Below, one piece after another: positions 8,732 to 18,083 of a stretch of DNA of 64,000 nt; position 1 is the first letter of the stretch; each line of letters opens with the position of its first letter. The DNA is from Streptomyces sp. Ag109_O5-1 (lineage in GTDB: Bacteria; Actinomycetota; Actinomycetes; Streptomycetales; Streptomycetaceae): NCBI RefSeq assembly GCF_003814875.1, contig NZ_RKQF01000001.1:1116001-1180000 (forward strand). The letters are read 5' to 3'. The notes below the pieces were generated by a model that saw only the letters and a program-made list of their open reading frames with translations, was not told where the DNA came from and ran no database searches. The translations under genes were made by a program, and so were the position numbers.

Positions 8732-10549
8732 CTAGTGCACTTCGGCAGGCTGCGGCCCCTCGTCGAGGAACCCACCCGACTGGTGCTGCCACAGCTTGGC
8801 GTACGCGCCCTCCGCGGCGAGCAGTTCGTGGTGCGTGCCCTGCTCGACGATCCGGCCTCGGTCCAGGACCACCAGCCGGTCCATGGAGGCGACCGTGCTC
8901 AGCCGGTGTGCCACCACCAGTGCCGTGCGCCCCTCCATGAGCCGCCACAGCGCCTCCTGGACGAGGATCTCGCTCTCCGAGTCCAGCGCGCTGGTCGCCT
9001 CGTCGAGGAGCAGGATCGGGGCGTCCCGGAGGATCGCGCGGGCGAGGGCGACCCGCTGGCGCTGGCCGCCGGAGAGCTTGATGCCGCGTTCACCGACCAT
9101 GGTGGCGAAGCCGTCCGGCAGCGTGTCGGCGAACTCCGTGACGTGCGCGGCCTCGGCGGCCAGCCGGATCTCGGCGTCGGTGGCGTCGGGCCTGGCGAAG
9201 GCGATGTTGTCCCGCAGGGTGCGGTGGAACATCGCCGGGTCCTGCGGGACGTAGGCGATCTGGCTGCGCAGGTCGGCCTGGCGCAGCCTGCTGATGTCCT
9301 GGCCGCCGACGGTGATCCGGCCGCCGTCGATGTCCGTCATCCGCAGCAGCAGCCGGGTCAGCGTGGTCTTGCCGCCGCCCGAGCGGCCGACGAACCCGAA
9401 CTTCGACCCGCTGGGTACATCCAGTTCGAGCCCCTCGAACAAGGGCTTCGCACCCGAGTGGGTGAAGGAGACCTTCTCGAAGCGGACACCGGCGGCCTGT
9501 GGCGCGAGCGGTTCCGGAACCTCCGGGTCGAGCACGGACGGCGGGTCCAGGAGCAGCTCGGTGAACTGGGCCGCCTCCGTCATGGAGCTCTCCATGCGCC
9601 GGTAGATCTGGTTGAACTCGAACATGATCCGGGTCGCGTTGGAGTAGTACGTGAAGGCGACCACGACCGCCTCCACGCGGTGCCCGCCACCGGCCAGCGC
9701 GACGGCGAGCAGCAGCCCCAGCGCATTGGTCGCCACGGACATCGGCGCGACGAACGTGTCGATGCGCAGGTTGCCGTAGTCCCAGGAGCGCAGCTGGCGC
9801 CGCCGTGACTCGGCGACCCGCGACCGGTGCTCGGCGGCCTCCCGCTCCTCGGCCGCGAACGCCCGGACCGTGTCCATGTTCATCAGGCTGTCGGCGACAT
9901 GCCCCGACACCCGGGCGATGGCCTCCTCCCGCTGGGCGACCAGCCGCTGCCGGTGGCGGATCAGCGGGACGACGCACGCACCGGTGATCGTGATCATCGT
10001 CAGCAGCCCGACGACCAGCAGCGGTTCGTAGCGCCACAGCACGACCGAGCCGAAGGCGAGCGGTACGAAGCTGCCGACGATGTTGAAGGTGAGCGTGTCG
10101 CCGAACTCCTCGAAGCGGGTGGCGAAGCTCAGCACCCGCTTGGTGAGCGATCCGGCGAAGTTGTCGTGGAAGAACGCGGCGTCCTTGGCGAACAGTTCGT
10201 CCATGCCGATGACGTACAACTGCTCGATGCCGAGCGCGTCCAGGCGGTTCAGGCAGTGCAGACCGATCCGCCAGAGCGCCTCCGCCAGCAGCAGGACACC
10301 GGCGAAGCCGAGGACGTACGGCAGTGTGGTGCCGAGGCCCAGGCCGTGGCCGTCGGCGATCCGGCCGACCAGCTTGGCCACGACCAGCGGTGCCAGGTAG
10401 TTGATTCCGATGTTGCCGAGCGCGGGCAGCAGCAGTGCGGGCAGTGTGAACCGCTTGAGCCGGGCCAGCTCCCGTCCGTAGAAACGAAGCGCGAGCAGGA
10501 CCGCGCCCTGCCGTGGTCCGGTCGCAGGTAAATCGACTGAGGATGTCAT
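8732..10549 (-). CDS. ABC exporter, fused membrane and ATPase domains
   Basis: This 605-residue half-transporter has an N-terminal six-helix ABC transmembrane domain (about residues 20-330) and a C-terminal ATPase. The ATPase carries Walker A GRSGGGKTT near residue 386, the signature LSGGQ near 490, Walker B ILLLDEAT near 511 and a switch histidine in VVAHRLST. It probably works as a homodimer, since only one such gene is present. The start at 10549 (MTSSVDL) has AGGG about seven bases upstream; an upstream ATG at 10666 only adds an unlikely tail. The substrate is unknown; export of a drug, lipid or peptide is possible. Confidence 0.9.
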   Translation of the reverse strand: MTSSVDLPATGPRQGAVLLALRFYGRELARLKRFTLPALLLPALGNIGINYLAPLVVAKLVGRIADGHGLGLGTTLPYVLGFAGVLLLAEALWRIGLHCLNRLDALGIEQLYVIGMDELFAKDAAFFHDNFAGSLTKRVLSFATRFEEFGDTLTFNIVGSFVPLAFGSVVLWRYEPLLVVGLLTMITITGACVVPLIRHRQRLVAQREEAIARVSGHVADSLMNMDTVRAFAAEEREAAEHRSRVAESRRRQLRSWDYGNLRIDTFVAPMSVATNALGLLLAVALAGGGHRVEAVVVAFTYYSNATRIMFEFNQIYRRMESSMTEAAQFTELLLDPPSVLDPEVPEPLAPQAAGVRFEKVSFTHSGAKPLFEGLELDVPSGSKFGFVGRSGGGKTTLTRLLLRMTDIDGGRITVGGQDISRLRQADLRSQIAYVPQDPAMFHRTLRDNIAFARPDATDAEIRLAAEAAHVTEFADTLPDGFATMVGERGIKLSGGQRQRVALARAILRDAPILLLDEATSALDSESEILVQEALWRLMEGRTALVVAHRLSTVASMDRLVVLDRGRIVEQGTHHELLAAEGAYAKLWQHQSGGFLDEGPQPAEVH

Positions 10550-10685
10550 ATCAACCCTGTGTAGTCGTCGTACGGCATGCCGAGTCGGCCGTCGCATGTC
10601 CGCGGCGGCCTGGAATCGGCAGGTCAGGAAAGGGAAGTGTGCCGTGACGACGGTCACTGAGTCCACGTGTTTTTCTGGGCGGCGG

Positions 10686-11744
10686 TTACCGTCCGAACTT
10701 GTATCCGGAATCGCATGCTCCAGGCCCGCCCCCCGATGCCATGGCAGCGCCTCGATCCGTCCGTCCGCCCTGGTGCCGTGCCCAGTCCGGGGCCGTCAGG
10801 GCGAGGAGCCGTTCGATGTCCGCCGGGTCGGGCAGCGGCCCGTGGTCTCCCGTGACCTTGAGCGCGGAGACCGCGGTGAGGTGGCCGAGCCGGAGCGCGC
10901 GTGTGGTGGTCTCCCCGCGCAGGAGCCCCGTCAGGAAGCCCGCCGCGAACGCGTCGCCGGCCCCGACGGGTTCCACCACCGTCGTGGGCAGCGCGGGCAC
11001 GGTGCACACGCCGTTCCCGGTGACGGCCGTCGCGGCCCGGGCGCCGTCCTTGACGACGAGGATCCGCGGGCCGGGCAGCAGGTGCCGCAGACCGGTGACG
11101 GTCAGGTCGGCGCCCCACAACGCCTGTGCCTCGTCGAGGCCGACGAAAACGATGTCGGCCCGGTCGGCGAGGTCCCGCAGCACCGCCGGTGCGGTGCCGT
11201 CCGGCCACAGGGCGGCCCGGTGGTTGACGTCGAAGCTGATGGCGTAGGGGCGTCGGGTGTGCGCAGTGGCGAGGGCCCGGGTCACCAGGTCGCGGCACGA
11301 CGGGGAGAGGGCGGGGGTGATGCCGGTGATGTGCAGAAGGGCGGCCGAGCGCAGCGGTTCGGCGTCGAGGAGGTCGGGGCCGAGGGCCGCGGCCGCCGAG
11401 CCGGTCCGGTAGTAGTGGACGCGGGTTCCGGTGCGGCCGGGGTTCTTGAGGAGGAGACCGGTGGGCCGGTGCGGGTCGGTGCGCACATGGGTGACGTCGA
11501 CCCCGGCGGCGGCGACCGCGGCGCGCACCCGGTGGCCCAGCGGATCGTCGCCGAGGGCCGAGATCCAGACGGCGGGAACGCCGTGGTCCGCGAGGTACAT
11601 GGCCACGTTGGACTCCGCGCCCGCGATGGACACGCGCAGGTGTTCGGCGTCCGCCAGCGGCCGGGGCGGGTCGGGGGCGAGGGCCGCCATGGTCTCGCCC
11701 ACGCAGACGACGCGTCCCGGGGCCGGACGCCAGGGCGCGGTCAT
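10686..11744 (-). CDS. dgoK: PfkB-family 2-keto-3-deoxy sugar-acid kinase (galactonate pathway)
   Basis: The 352-residue protein is a ribokinase/PfkB-type kinase. It has the N-terminal GAESNVA substrate motif and the C-terminal GAGDAFAAGF motif with the catalytic Asp near residue 263. In this operon, next to DgoD and the aldolase, it most likely phosphorylates 2-keto-3-deoxygalactonate to the 6-phosphate. It is of KdgK type and unrelated to the E. coli DgoK family, so the symbol is functional rather than homologous. The start overlaps the aldolase stop (ATGA). The last 30 residues or so are a low-complexity tail not typical of the family. Confidence 0.82.
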   Translation of the reverse strand: MTAPWRPAPGRVVCVGETMAALAPDPPRPLADAEHLRVSIAGAESNVAMYLADHGVPAVWISALGDDPLGHRVRAAVAAAGVDVTHVRTDPHRPTGLLLKNPGRTGTRVHYYRTGSAAAALGPDLLDAEPLRSAALLHITGITPALSPSCRDLVTRALATAHTRRPYAISFDVNHRAALWPDGTAPAVLRDLADRADIVFVGLDEAQALWGADLTVTGLRHLLPGPRILVVKDGARAATAVTGNGVCTVPALPTTVVEPVGAGDAFAAGFLTGLLRGETTTRALRLGHLTAVSALKVTGDHGPLPDPADIERLLALTAPDWARHQGGRTDRGAAMASGGGPGACDSGYKFGR

Positions 11745-12376
11745 GCCTGTCCTTCCGTCCGTACGGCGGCCCGGAACGCGCGGGCCCGGTCGCGCAGGCC
11801 GGCGATGCTGCCGCCGTCGGCGGCGTCGCCGACCAGGGGCGAGCCGACACCGACAGCGGTCGCACCGGCGGTCAGGTAGGCGCGGGCGGCGTCGACGTCG
11901 ACGCCGCCCACCGGGACGAACGCGGTGTCGGGGAACGGGCCGCGCAGCGCCTTCAGATACCCCTCTCCCCCGGCCTCGGCGGCGGGGAAGAGCTTCAGGG
12001 CGGCCGCGCCACGGGCCTGTGCGGCGATGACGTCGGTGGGGGTCAGCACGCCCGCCAGGACCGGCATGCGCAGCCCCACCGCGGTGTCGACGCCGGCGCC
12101 GAGGCCGGGGGTGACCGCGAAGGTGGCGCCCGCGCGGTGGGCGGCGTGCGCGTCGGCGGCGGTCAGCACTGTGCCGGCGCCCAGCGGCCGGTCGGGCCCC
12201 AGCTCCTTGCGGGCCCGGGCGAGGACGCCGAGCGCGTCCGCGCCGCTCAGTGACACCTCGATCAGTTCGATGCCCTCCTCGGCCAGCGTCAGCACGGTGC
12301 GCAGGGCGGCGTCCGGGTCACCGCCGCGCACGATGGCGAGCAGTCGGCGGGAGGCGAGGGCGGCTCGCAGGTCCAT
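11741..12376 (-). CDS. dgoA: 2-keto-3-deoxy-6-phosphogalactonate/gluconate aldolase
   Basis: This 211-residue class I aldolase of the KDPG/KHG family cleaves the phosphorylated keto-deoxy acid to pyruvate and glyceraldehyde-3-phosphate. The Schiff-base lysine is Lys128 in ALKLFPA. The start VRG-type strand, the GAGTVLT loop and the VTPGL loop are all present. Placement between the galactonate dehydratase and the kinase argues for the galactonate branch (DgoA activity) rather than the Entner-Doudoroff enzyme Eda, although some enzymes use both substrates. A GGAAGGAG-like ribosome binding site lies just before the ATG. The stop overlaps the kinase start. Confidence 0.87.
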   Translation of the reverse strand: MDLRAALASRRLLAIVRGGDPDAALRTVLTLAEEGIELIEVSLSGADALGVLARARKELGPDRPLGAGTVLTAADAHAAHRAGATFAVTPGLGAGVDTAVGLRMPVLAGVLTPTDVIAAQARGAAALKLFPAAEAGGEGYLKALRGPFPDTAFVPVGGVDVDAARAYLTAGATAVGVGSPLVGDAADGGSIAGLRDRARAFRAAVRTEGQA

Positions 12377-12440
12377 GAACAGGGCTCCTTCCTTGGATAC
12401 TTGGGTCCTCGGGGCGTTGGCTCCTCGGTTGCCCCGTTCC

Positions 12441-13253
12441 TCAGGGGCAGTGGCAGTGGGTGCTCACGGTGAGCCGCCAGCGGACCTCGCCCGAGGCGGG
12501 AACGCGGGCCGCGTCGTCCGGGCCCGCCTCCGCGAGGTCGAAGACGCGGCCGAGCATGGGCTCGACGCCCGTACTGCGATAGGGCCGGCCGGCGGGGAAG
12601 CCGCCGAGGTTGCGCCAGAGGGCGACGGACAGCGGCTGCCCCTCCGCCGCCACGGCCAGGGCGAGCCGGTCGTCGCCGTCGTGCACACAGCACCGGCCGC
12701 CCGCCACCACGGCCCCGACCGCCGTACCGTCGTCGGGTCCGAACCGGTCCAGACGCAGTCCGAGGGGTGCGGGCCAGACACCTTCCACCCAGGGGGCGCC
12801 GTCCGGCCAGGGGTGGCCCAACAGGGGCGCCGCCTCCGGGAAGAGCCGGGTGGGCGCACCCTTCGGGGCCTTCAAAAGGGCTTCCTCGGAGAGGTCCAGC
12901 AGGGCGTGGGCGGCCCAGAGGAAGCGGAAACCGGGCTCGGCCGTCAGCACGTAAGCGGCTTCGACGCCGTCGGGCGTGGTGCGCAGGGTGCGGGTCATGG
13001 TGAAGTCGTCGCAGCGGACGCTCTCTCCGTCGCTCTCCCGCGTCCAGGCGCGGGACCAGGCGTCCCCGTGGTCCGGGGTGCCGCGCACGGTGGGCACGCA
13101 CTCCTCCAGTCCCCCCGCGTCCACGAACGCGTCCCGCGGTGCCACGCCGTCGCGTTCGGGGCTCTCGCGCCGCCACAGCCATTCGCGTCCGCCGTGCCGC
13201 AGCGAGGTCCAACGGCCGCCGCGTAAGAGGTCGGTCACGACGTCGAGTGGCAT
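12441..13253 (-). CDS. Galactose-mutarotase-like protein
   Basis: The 270-residue product looks like a divergent aldose-1-epimerase/galactose mutarotase-fold protein. It has GGRWTSLRHGGREWLW at the start, GGLEECVPTVRG, and a C-terminal WRNLGGFPAGRPYRSTGVEPMLG segment, all of which resemble the all-beta mutarotase core. The classical catalytic His and Glu are not certain by eye. It starts two bases after the DgoD stop, so the two are co-translated. In context it could speed anomer conversion of galactose before oxidation or act on a lactone, but that role is inferred. Confidence 0.6.
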   Translation of the reverse strand: MPLDVVTDLLRGGRWTSLRHGGREWLWRRESPERDGVAPRDAFVDAGGLEECVPTVRGTPDHGDAWSRAWTRESDGESVRCDDFTMTRTLRTTPDGVEAAYVLTAEPGFRFLWAAHALLDLSEEALLKAPKGAPTRLFPEAAPLLGHPWPDGAPWVEGVWPAPLGLRLDRFGPDDGTAVGAVVAGGRCCVHDGDDRLALAVAAEGQPLSVALWRNLGGFPAGRPYRSTGVEPMLGRVFDLAEAGPDDAARVPASGEVRWRLTVSTHCHCP

Positions 13254-13255
13254 GG

Positions 13256-14401
13256 TCACCACTCCGCGAAGGAGCCGTCGGCGTGCCGCCACACCGGGTT
13301 GCGCCAGCTGTGCCCCGCCCGGTCGGCCGCGCGTACGGCCGTCTCGTCGACGGTGATGCCGAGCCCGGGGGCGTCTCCGCGCCGTGCGTGGCCGTCGACG
13401 AAGCGGAAGGGTTCGGGGTCGACAAGGTAGGAGAGGAGGTCGGCGTCCTTGTTGTAGTGGATGCCCCGGCTCTGCTCCTGGATCAGGAAGTTCGGTGTGG
13501 CGAAGGCGACTTGGAGGCTGGCCGCCAGTGCGATGGGCCCGAGCGGGCAGTGCGGGGCGAGCTGGGCGCCGTAGGTCTCGGCGAGCGAGGCGATGCGGTG
13601 CACCTCGGAGATGCCGCCCGCGTGGGACAGGTCCGGCTGGGCGACCGCGATACCGGCGGCGAGGACGGGCAGGAAGTCGCCGCGGGAGTACAGGCGTTCA
13701 CCGGTGGCCAACGGGACGGAACTCGCCGTGACCAGTCCCGGCAGCAGATGCCCCTGTTCGGGGAGGACGGGTTCCTCCACGAACAGCGGGTGCAGCGCGG
13801 CGAGTTCGGTGAGGACGCGGCGGGCGCTCGCGGCGGTGAAGCGGCCGTGGAAGTCGACGGCGACATCGCGGCCGGGGCCCAGGGCGTCCCGGGCGGCGCT
13901 CACCCGGGCGACCACGGACGCGGTCTCCGCCGGCGTGGTGATCGGCGAGGTGGCCCCGGCGGCGTTCATCTTCACCGCGGTGAAGCCCGCCTCCACCTGG
14001 GCGGCTATCTGCTCGGTGAGCTGGGCGGGTTCGTCACCGCCCACCCAGGCGTAGACCCGGACCCGGTCGCGCACGGGACCGCCCAGCAGGGCGTGCACGG
14101 GCGCGCCGTACGTCTTGCCCGCGATGTCCCACAGGGCCTGGTCGAGCCCGGCGACGGCACTCGACAGGACGGGGCCGCCCCGGTAGAAGCCGCCCTTGGT
14201 GAGCACCTGCCAGTGGTCCTGGATGCGCAACGGGTCCTGGCCCACCAGGTACTCGGCGAGGACGTCGACCGCCGCGCGGACGATCTCCGCCCGTCCCTCG
14301 ACGACGGGTTCGCCCCAGCCGACCACTCCCTCGTCGGTCTCGACGCGGCAGAACAGCCAGCGCGGCGGGACGAGGAAGGTCTCTATGCGGTCGATCTTCA
14401 C
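13256..14401 (-). CDS. dgoD: D-galactonate dehydratase
   Basis: This 381-residue enolase-superfamily enzyme dehydrates D-galactonate to 2-keto-3-deoxygalactonate. Metal ligands and catalytic residues are at the positions known from E. coli DgoD: Asp183 with His185 in VDFHG, Glu209 in FVEEP, Glu235 in ATGERL and the general-base His284 in APHCPLG. The 20s-loop signature KGGFYRGGP is typical of galactonate dehydratases and separates it from mandelate racemase. The start overlaps the stop of the GntR regulator (ATGA). It anchors the De Ley-Doudoroff interpretation of this operon. Confidence 0.92.
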   Translation of the reverse strand: MKIDRIETFLVPPRWLFCRVETDEGVVGWGEPVVEGRAEIVRAAVDVLAEYLVGQDPLRIQDHWQVLTKGGFYRGGPVLSSAVAGLDQALWDIAGKTYGAPVHALLGGPVRDRVRVYAWVGGDEPAQLTEQIAAQVEAGFTAVKMNAAGATSPITTPAETASVVARVSAARDALGPGRDVAVDFHGRFTAASARRVLTELAALHPLFVEEPVLPEQGHLLPGLVTASSVPLATGERLYSRGDFLPVLAAGIAVAQPDLSHAGGISEVHRIASLAETYGAQLAPHCPLGPIALAASLQVAFATPNFLIQEQSRGIHYNKDADLLSYLVDPEPFRFVDGHARRGDAPGLGITVDETAVRAADRAGHSWRNPVWRHADGSFAEW

Positions 14402-15177
14402 TTGTCGCCGCTGCCTTTCGTGTCGTCGTCGGTGCCTGTCGTCCCGTCCGGACCGGTCGTGCCGTCGTCCGGGCCGTCCAGCCGGGCCAGGTCGCGGCCG
14501 GCCTGGGCGAGCAGGGCGCGCATGGCGGCCTCGGCCGCGCGGGGGTCGCCGTCGCGCACCGCGTCCAGGACGGCTCGGTGCGCGGGGACGGGGTCCTCGC
14601 TGTGCGGGGAGCTGTGCACTATGCGGTCGCGGTGGGCGAGCCCCGACTCGATCACCATCTCCATGCGTTCGAGCAGCTCGTTGTGGGTGGCGGCGAGCAG
14701 GGCGCGGTGGAAGGCGAGGTCGGCGTCGACGGCGTGGCCCGGGTCGGTCTCGGGCCGCCCCATCGCGTCCAGCGCCTCCTCCAGGGCCACCAGGTCCGTG
14801 TCGGTGCGGCGCTCGGCGGCGAGCCGTACGGCGGCCGGTTCGATGATGGCGCGGACCTCGGCGAGGTTGTGCAGCAGCGACCGGTCGGCGTCGGTCGTAC
14901 GACCGCCCTCGAACTGCCAGCGCAGCACGTCGGCGTCGAGCAGGTTCCAGTCCGCGCGGGCCCGCACGAAGGTGCCGCGCTTCTGGCGGGCGTCGACCAT
15001 GCCCTTGGCGGCGAGCACCTTGAGGGACTCGCGCAGGGCGGTGAGGCTGACGTCGAGTTCGCTCTGGAGCGCCACCAGGTCGAGCGTGGCCCCCTCGGGG
15101 ATCTCACCGCCCAGGATGCGGCGCGCCAGGGCCTCCACGGTCTGGCCGTGCACACCGCGGCGGGCGTAGGGCGTCAT
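14398..15177 (-). CDS. GntR-family regulator, FCD (FadR) subfamily
   Basis: The 259-residue regulator has a winged-helix DNA-binding domain (residues 10-75, with SLTALRESLKVLAAKGMV as the recognition region) and an FCD effector domain (about 90-235) with the expected D/H ligand pattern. It ends in a Gly/Asp/Thr-rich tail. It sits inside the galactonate operon between the SDR and dgoD. E. coli DgoR, also of this subfamily, responds to D-galactonate; by analogy this protein likely represses the operon until galactonate appears. It lies 28 bases downstream of the SDR stop. Confidence 0.87.
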   Translation of the reverse strand: MTPYARRGVHGQTVEALARRILGGEIPEGATLDLVALQSELDVSLTALRESLKVLAAKGMVDARQKRGTFVRARADWNLLDADVLRWQFEGGRTTDADRSLLHNLAEVRAIIEPAAVRLAAERRTDTDLVALEEALDAMGRPETDPGHAVDADLAFHRALLAATHNELLERMEMVIESGLAHRDRIVHSSPHSEDPVPAHRAVLDAVRDGDPRAAEAAMRALLAQAGRDLARLDGPDDGTTGPDGTTGTDDDTKGSGDK

Positions 15178-15205
15178 GTCGTACAGCCTTTCTGTTCAAA
15201 GGGCA

Positions 15206-15979
15206 TCATGCGGAGGCCTTCACGACGCTCCAGCCACCGTCCACCAGCAGACCGGAGCCGGTGATGTAGGAGGCCTCGTCGGCGCAGAGGAACGCGATCG
15301 CCGCGGCCACCTCCTCGGGGGTGCCGAACCGGCGGGCGGCGGTGCCGGCGACGCTGCGTTCCCGTTCCTCGGGCGGCACCCGGTCCCAGGCCCCGGTGAG
15401 GATCGGCCCGGGCAGCACCGCGTTGACGCGCACCTCGGGCCCGTACTCGACGGCGAGCTGCCCGCACAGGGAGAGCAGTCCGCCCTTGGCGGCGGCGTAG
15501 GCGGGGTGGCCGGGGATGCCCGCGTGGGCGTGCACCGACGAGGTGAGCAGCGCGGCGCCGCGGCGGGCGCGCAGGTCGGCCAGCACCGCCTTGAAGCCGA
15601 GGAAGGCGCCGGTGAGGTTGACGGCGAGCTGCCGCTGCCAGGACGGCAGGGACATCTCGTGGGCGGGTACGACGTCGACGGTGTAGGCGTTGCTGACGAG
15701 CACGTCGACCGGGCCGAAGGCGTGGGCGGCGGTGACGATCCGCGCCCAGTCGTCCTCCTCGGCGACATCAGCGTGCACGTACGCGGCCCGGCCGCCGTCC
15801 TTCGTGATCCCGTCCACCACGGCCTGGCCGCGCTCGTCCGCCAGGTCGGCGAGCACGACGGCGGCGCCCTCGCGGGCGAGGCGTTCGGCGGTGGCGGCTC
15901 CGATACCGGATGCGGCACCGGTCACCACGGCGGTACGGCCGGTGAAGCGGGCACCGTACCGTCGTACGGACTGGTCCAT
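15206..15979 (-). CDS. SDR oxidoreductase, candidate D-galactose dehydrogenase
   Basis: This 257-residue classical short-chain dehydrogenase has the cofactor motif TGAASGIG (20-27), a catalytic Tyr161-x-x-x-Lys165 (AYAAAK) preceded by Ser in SSVHAH, and the C-terminal SYITGSGLLVDGGWS. The ATG at 15979 was chosen because AAGGAG stands nine bases upstream; a start at 16012 is possible but worse. It follows the GH36 gene by 40 bases and precedes the regulator and dgoD. The pathway needs an enzyme that oxidises galactose to galactonolactone. This gene is the obvious candidate, but that assignment is inference. Confidence 0.85.
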   Translation of the reverse strand: MDQSVRRYGARFTGRTAVVTGAASGIGAATAERLAREGAAVVLADLADERGQAVVDGITKDGGRAAYVHADVAEEDDWARIVTAAHAFGPVDVLVSNAYTVDVVPAHEMSLPSWQRQLAVNLTGAFLGFKAVLADLRARRGAALLTSSVHAHAGIPGHPAYAAAKGGLLSLCGQLAVEYGPEVRVNAVLPGPILTGAWDRVPPEERERSVAGTAARRFGTPEEVAAAIAFLCADEASYITGSGLLVDGGWSVVKASA

Positions 15980-16019
15980 CGGACTCCTTGGCTGGTCAGC
16001 TGCTGGAAACATATGCGGC

Positions 16020-18083
16020 CTACAGGCGGGTCAGCACCACCAGGTCCGCGTCGCGCTCTGCGCTCCAGGCGAACGGCAGGCCGTAGTGCAGCAGATGGGC
16101 TCCGCTGTACGAGGTTCCGGTCGCCGTGTCCCGGTAGCGGGCCGCCGGGTCCAGGCCGCACAGCCGCAGGCGGTCGGGGCGGCCGGGCAGCAGGGGTGCC
16201 CCGTCCAGGCGGCCGGTGCTGAGCGCGGCGACGACCGTGCGGTCCCCGGCGTCGTACTGCACACCGCAGGTGGTGTCGTCCGGTGTCCCGAGCAGCCGGG
16301 CCTCGCCGTGGTGGACGACGTCCCGGACCTCCTTGTAGCGGGCGGTCCAGCGGGCGGCCTCGGTCCGCTGCTCCGGCGTCCAGGCGCGCAGGTCGGCGCC
16401 GATGCCGAGGACTCCGCACATGGCGTTGACGAAGCGGAAGGCGAGGCTGCGCTCCCGTCGGTCGAAGATGCCGGGGGCGTCGGTGACCCAGGAGCTCATC
16501 ACATGGGGCGCGTGGGCGTGCAAAAAGCCGTGCTGGATGCGCAGCCGGTCCAGGGGCGCGGTGTTGTCGCTGGGCCAGACGACGTCGGTGCGGGCGATGG
16601 TCGCGAGGTCGACGCGCCCGCCGCCGCCGGCGCAGCCCTCGACGGTGACGTCCGGGTGGGCGGTGCGCAGGTGGTCGAGGACGCGCAGGTATCCGGCGAC
16701 GTGCTCGGCGTCCAGGTCGACGGGACCGGCGCCGGGGCGGCCGCGCTCGGTGGGCGGCCGGTTCATGTCCCACTTGAGATAGCTGATCGCGTAGTCGGTG
16801 AGCAGCCGGTCGAGGGTGCCGATGACGAAGTCCTGGACGTCGGTCCGGCCCAGGTCGAGGAGCAGCTGGTTGCGGACGAGCCGGGCTGGGCGGCCGTCGA
16901 TACGGTAGGCCCAGTCGGGGTGTTCGGTGTGCAGCCGGCTGCCGGGGCTGACCGCCTCCGGCTCGACCCACAGGCCGAAGTCGAGCCCGAACGCCCGGAC
17001 GTCCTCGACGAATTGACCGAAGCCCCGCGGGAACGCCGCCGGGTCCGGGTACCAGTCGCCCAGTCCCCCGGTGTCGTCGGCGCGGCCGGTGAACCAGCCG
17101 TCGTCCACGACGAACAGCTCGGCGCCGAGGTCCGCGGCCGCCTTGGCCAGCTCCAGCTGGCCGGCCGCGTCGACGTCGAAGCCGGTGGCCTCCCAGGAGT
17201 TGTAGAGCACCTTGCGGGGACGGTGCAGCCGCTCGCCGGCGAGGTGACGCTCGTAGCAGTGCCAGACCCGGGACAGGCCGTCGAGCCCGTCCGGGCTGAA
17301 GGCGCAGGCGAGGCGGGGAGTCGCCAGGGTCTCGCCGGGGGCCAGCAGGACGAGGCCCTCGTGCGGGACCCGTCCGGCGCGGACGCGCACGGCGCCGCCC
17401 GGCTCGGCCTCCGCCGTGACGTGCCAGTTGCCCGGCCATTCGAGGGAGACGCCGTACGCGGCCGGGGCGTCCCCGTCCTGGACGGCCAGCCAGGGCGCGT
17501 ACGCGTGCCCGGGAGCGCCCTGGAGGCTGCCGATGCTGAACGTGCCTCTCGACAGGTCGATCCGGGTGTGCTGGAACTCCTGCGACCACTGGCCGGTGAG
17601 GTACGTCAGCCGGGCCGGGCCGGTGACCGGGATGTTCACGGCGGCCGAGTCGAGCCGCTCCAGGCGGACTTCTTCCGACGCGGTGAACTCGGTCCAGCGC
17701 AGGATCACGTCGGTGCCCGGCACGGTCCCGTAGCAGAGGACCGTCCGCAGACCGATCACCGCGTCGGTGAAGGCGAGGCGCAGGGCCCCTGCGGACGCTT
17801 CGGCGCTCTCGAACTCCCACCACATGCCGCGCTCGTCGCCGTCCGGGCGTGAGGCCACCACCTCGGAACCGGTGAACGGCCGCAGCCCGTAGGGCAGATA
17901 CTCGGCCGGAGCCGCGTCGGCGGGGGTGATGAAGTGGGTGCGATGGGACCAGTCCAGGGCGGACGGCCCGTCCTCGGCGCCGAGCGGTCCCCAGGCGTCG
18001 AGCTCGGCCCAGGGGCCGTCCGGGGAGAGCCGGACGGTGTAGCTCGTGTTCGCCGTCCGCAAGGTCCAGCGCTGGTGGGTCAC
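16020..18083 (-). CDS. Alpha-galactosidase, full-length GH36
   Basis: The 687-residue cytoplasmic enzyme has the usual GH36 architecture: an N-terminal beta-sandwich, a central barrel and a C-terminal beta domain. The nucleophile is Asp439 in LKWDMNR and the acid/base Asp506 in WPSDNTAPLDRL, with the ECAGGGGR loop between. The GTG at 18083 overlaps the stop of the preceding permease (GTGA). Frames running further upstream only traverse the permease gene and were discarded. It is the second GH36-type enzyme in the window but belongs to a different length class from that at 3410-4723. Confidence 0.92.
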   Translation of the reverse strand: MTHQRWTLRTANTSYTVRLSPDGPWAELDAWGPLGAEDGPSALDWSHRTHFITPADAAPAEYLPYGLRPFTGSEVVASRPDGDERGMWWEFESAEASAGALRLAFTDAVIGLRTVLCYGTVPGTDVILRWTEFTASEEVRLERLDSAAVNIPVTGPARLTYLTGQWSQEFQHTRIDLSRGTFSIGSLQGAPGHAYAPWLAVQDGDAPAAYGVSLEWPGNWHVTAEAEPGGAVRVRAGRVPHEGLVLLAPGETLATPRLACAFSPDGLDGLSRVWHCYERHLAGERLHRPRKVLYNSWEATGFDVDAAGQLELAKAAADLGAELFVVDDGWFTGRADDTGGLGDWYPDPAAFPRGFGQFVEDVRAFGLDFGLWVEPEAVSPGSRLHTEHPDWAYRIDGRPARLVRNQLLLDLGRTDVQDFVIGTLDRLLTDYAISYLKWDMNRPPTERGRPGAGPVDLDAEHVAGYLRVLDHLRTAHPDVTVEGCAGGGGRVDLATIARTDVVWPSDNTAPLDRLRIQHGFLHAHAPHVMSSWVTDAPGIFDRRERSLAFRFVNAMCGVLGIGADLRAWTPEQRTEAARWTARYKEVRDVVHHGEARLLGTPDDTTCGVQYDAGDRTVVAALSTGRLDGAPLLPGRPDRLRLCGLDPAARYRDTATGTSYSGAHLLHYGLPFAWSAERDADLVVLTRL

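Noticed and set aside
11741..12376. Classical Entner-Doudoroff aldolase (eda) call
   Set aside because: No 6-phosphogluconate dehydratase is near, while galactonate dehydratase is. The galactonate-branch assignment fits better, although dual activity is possible.
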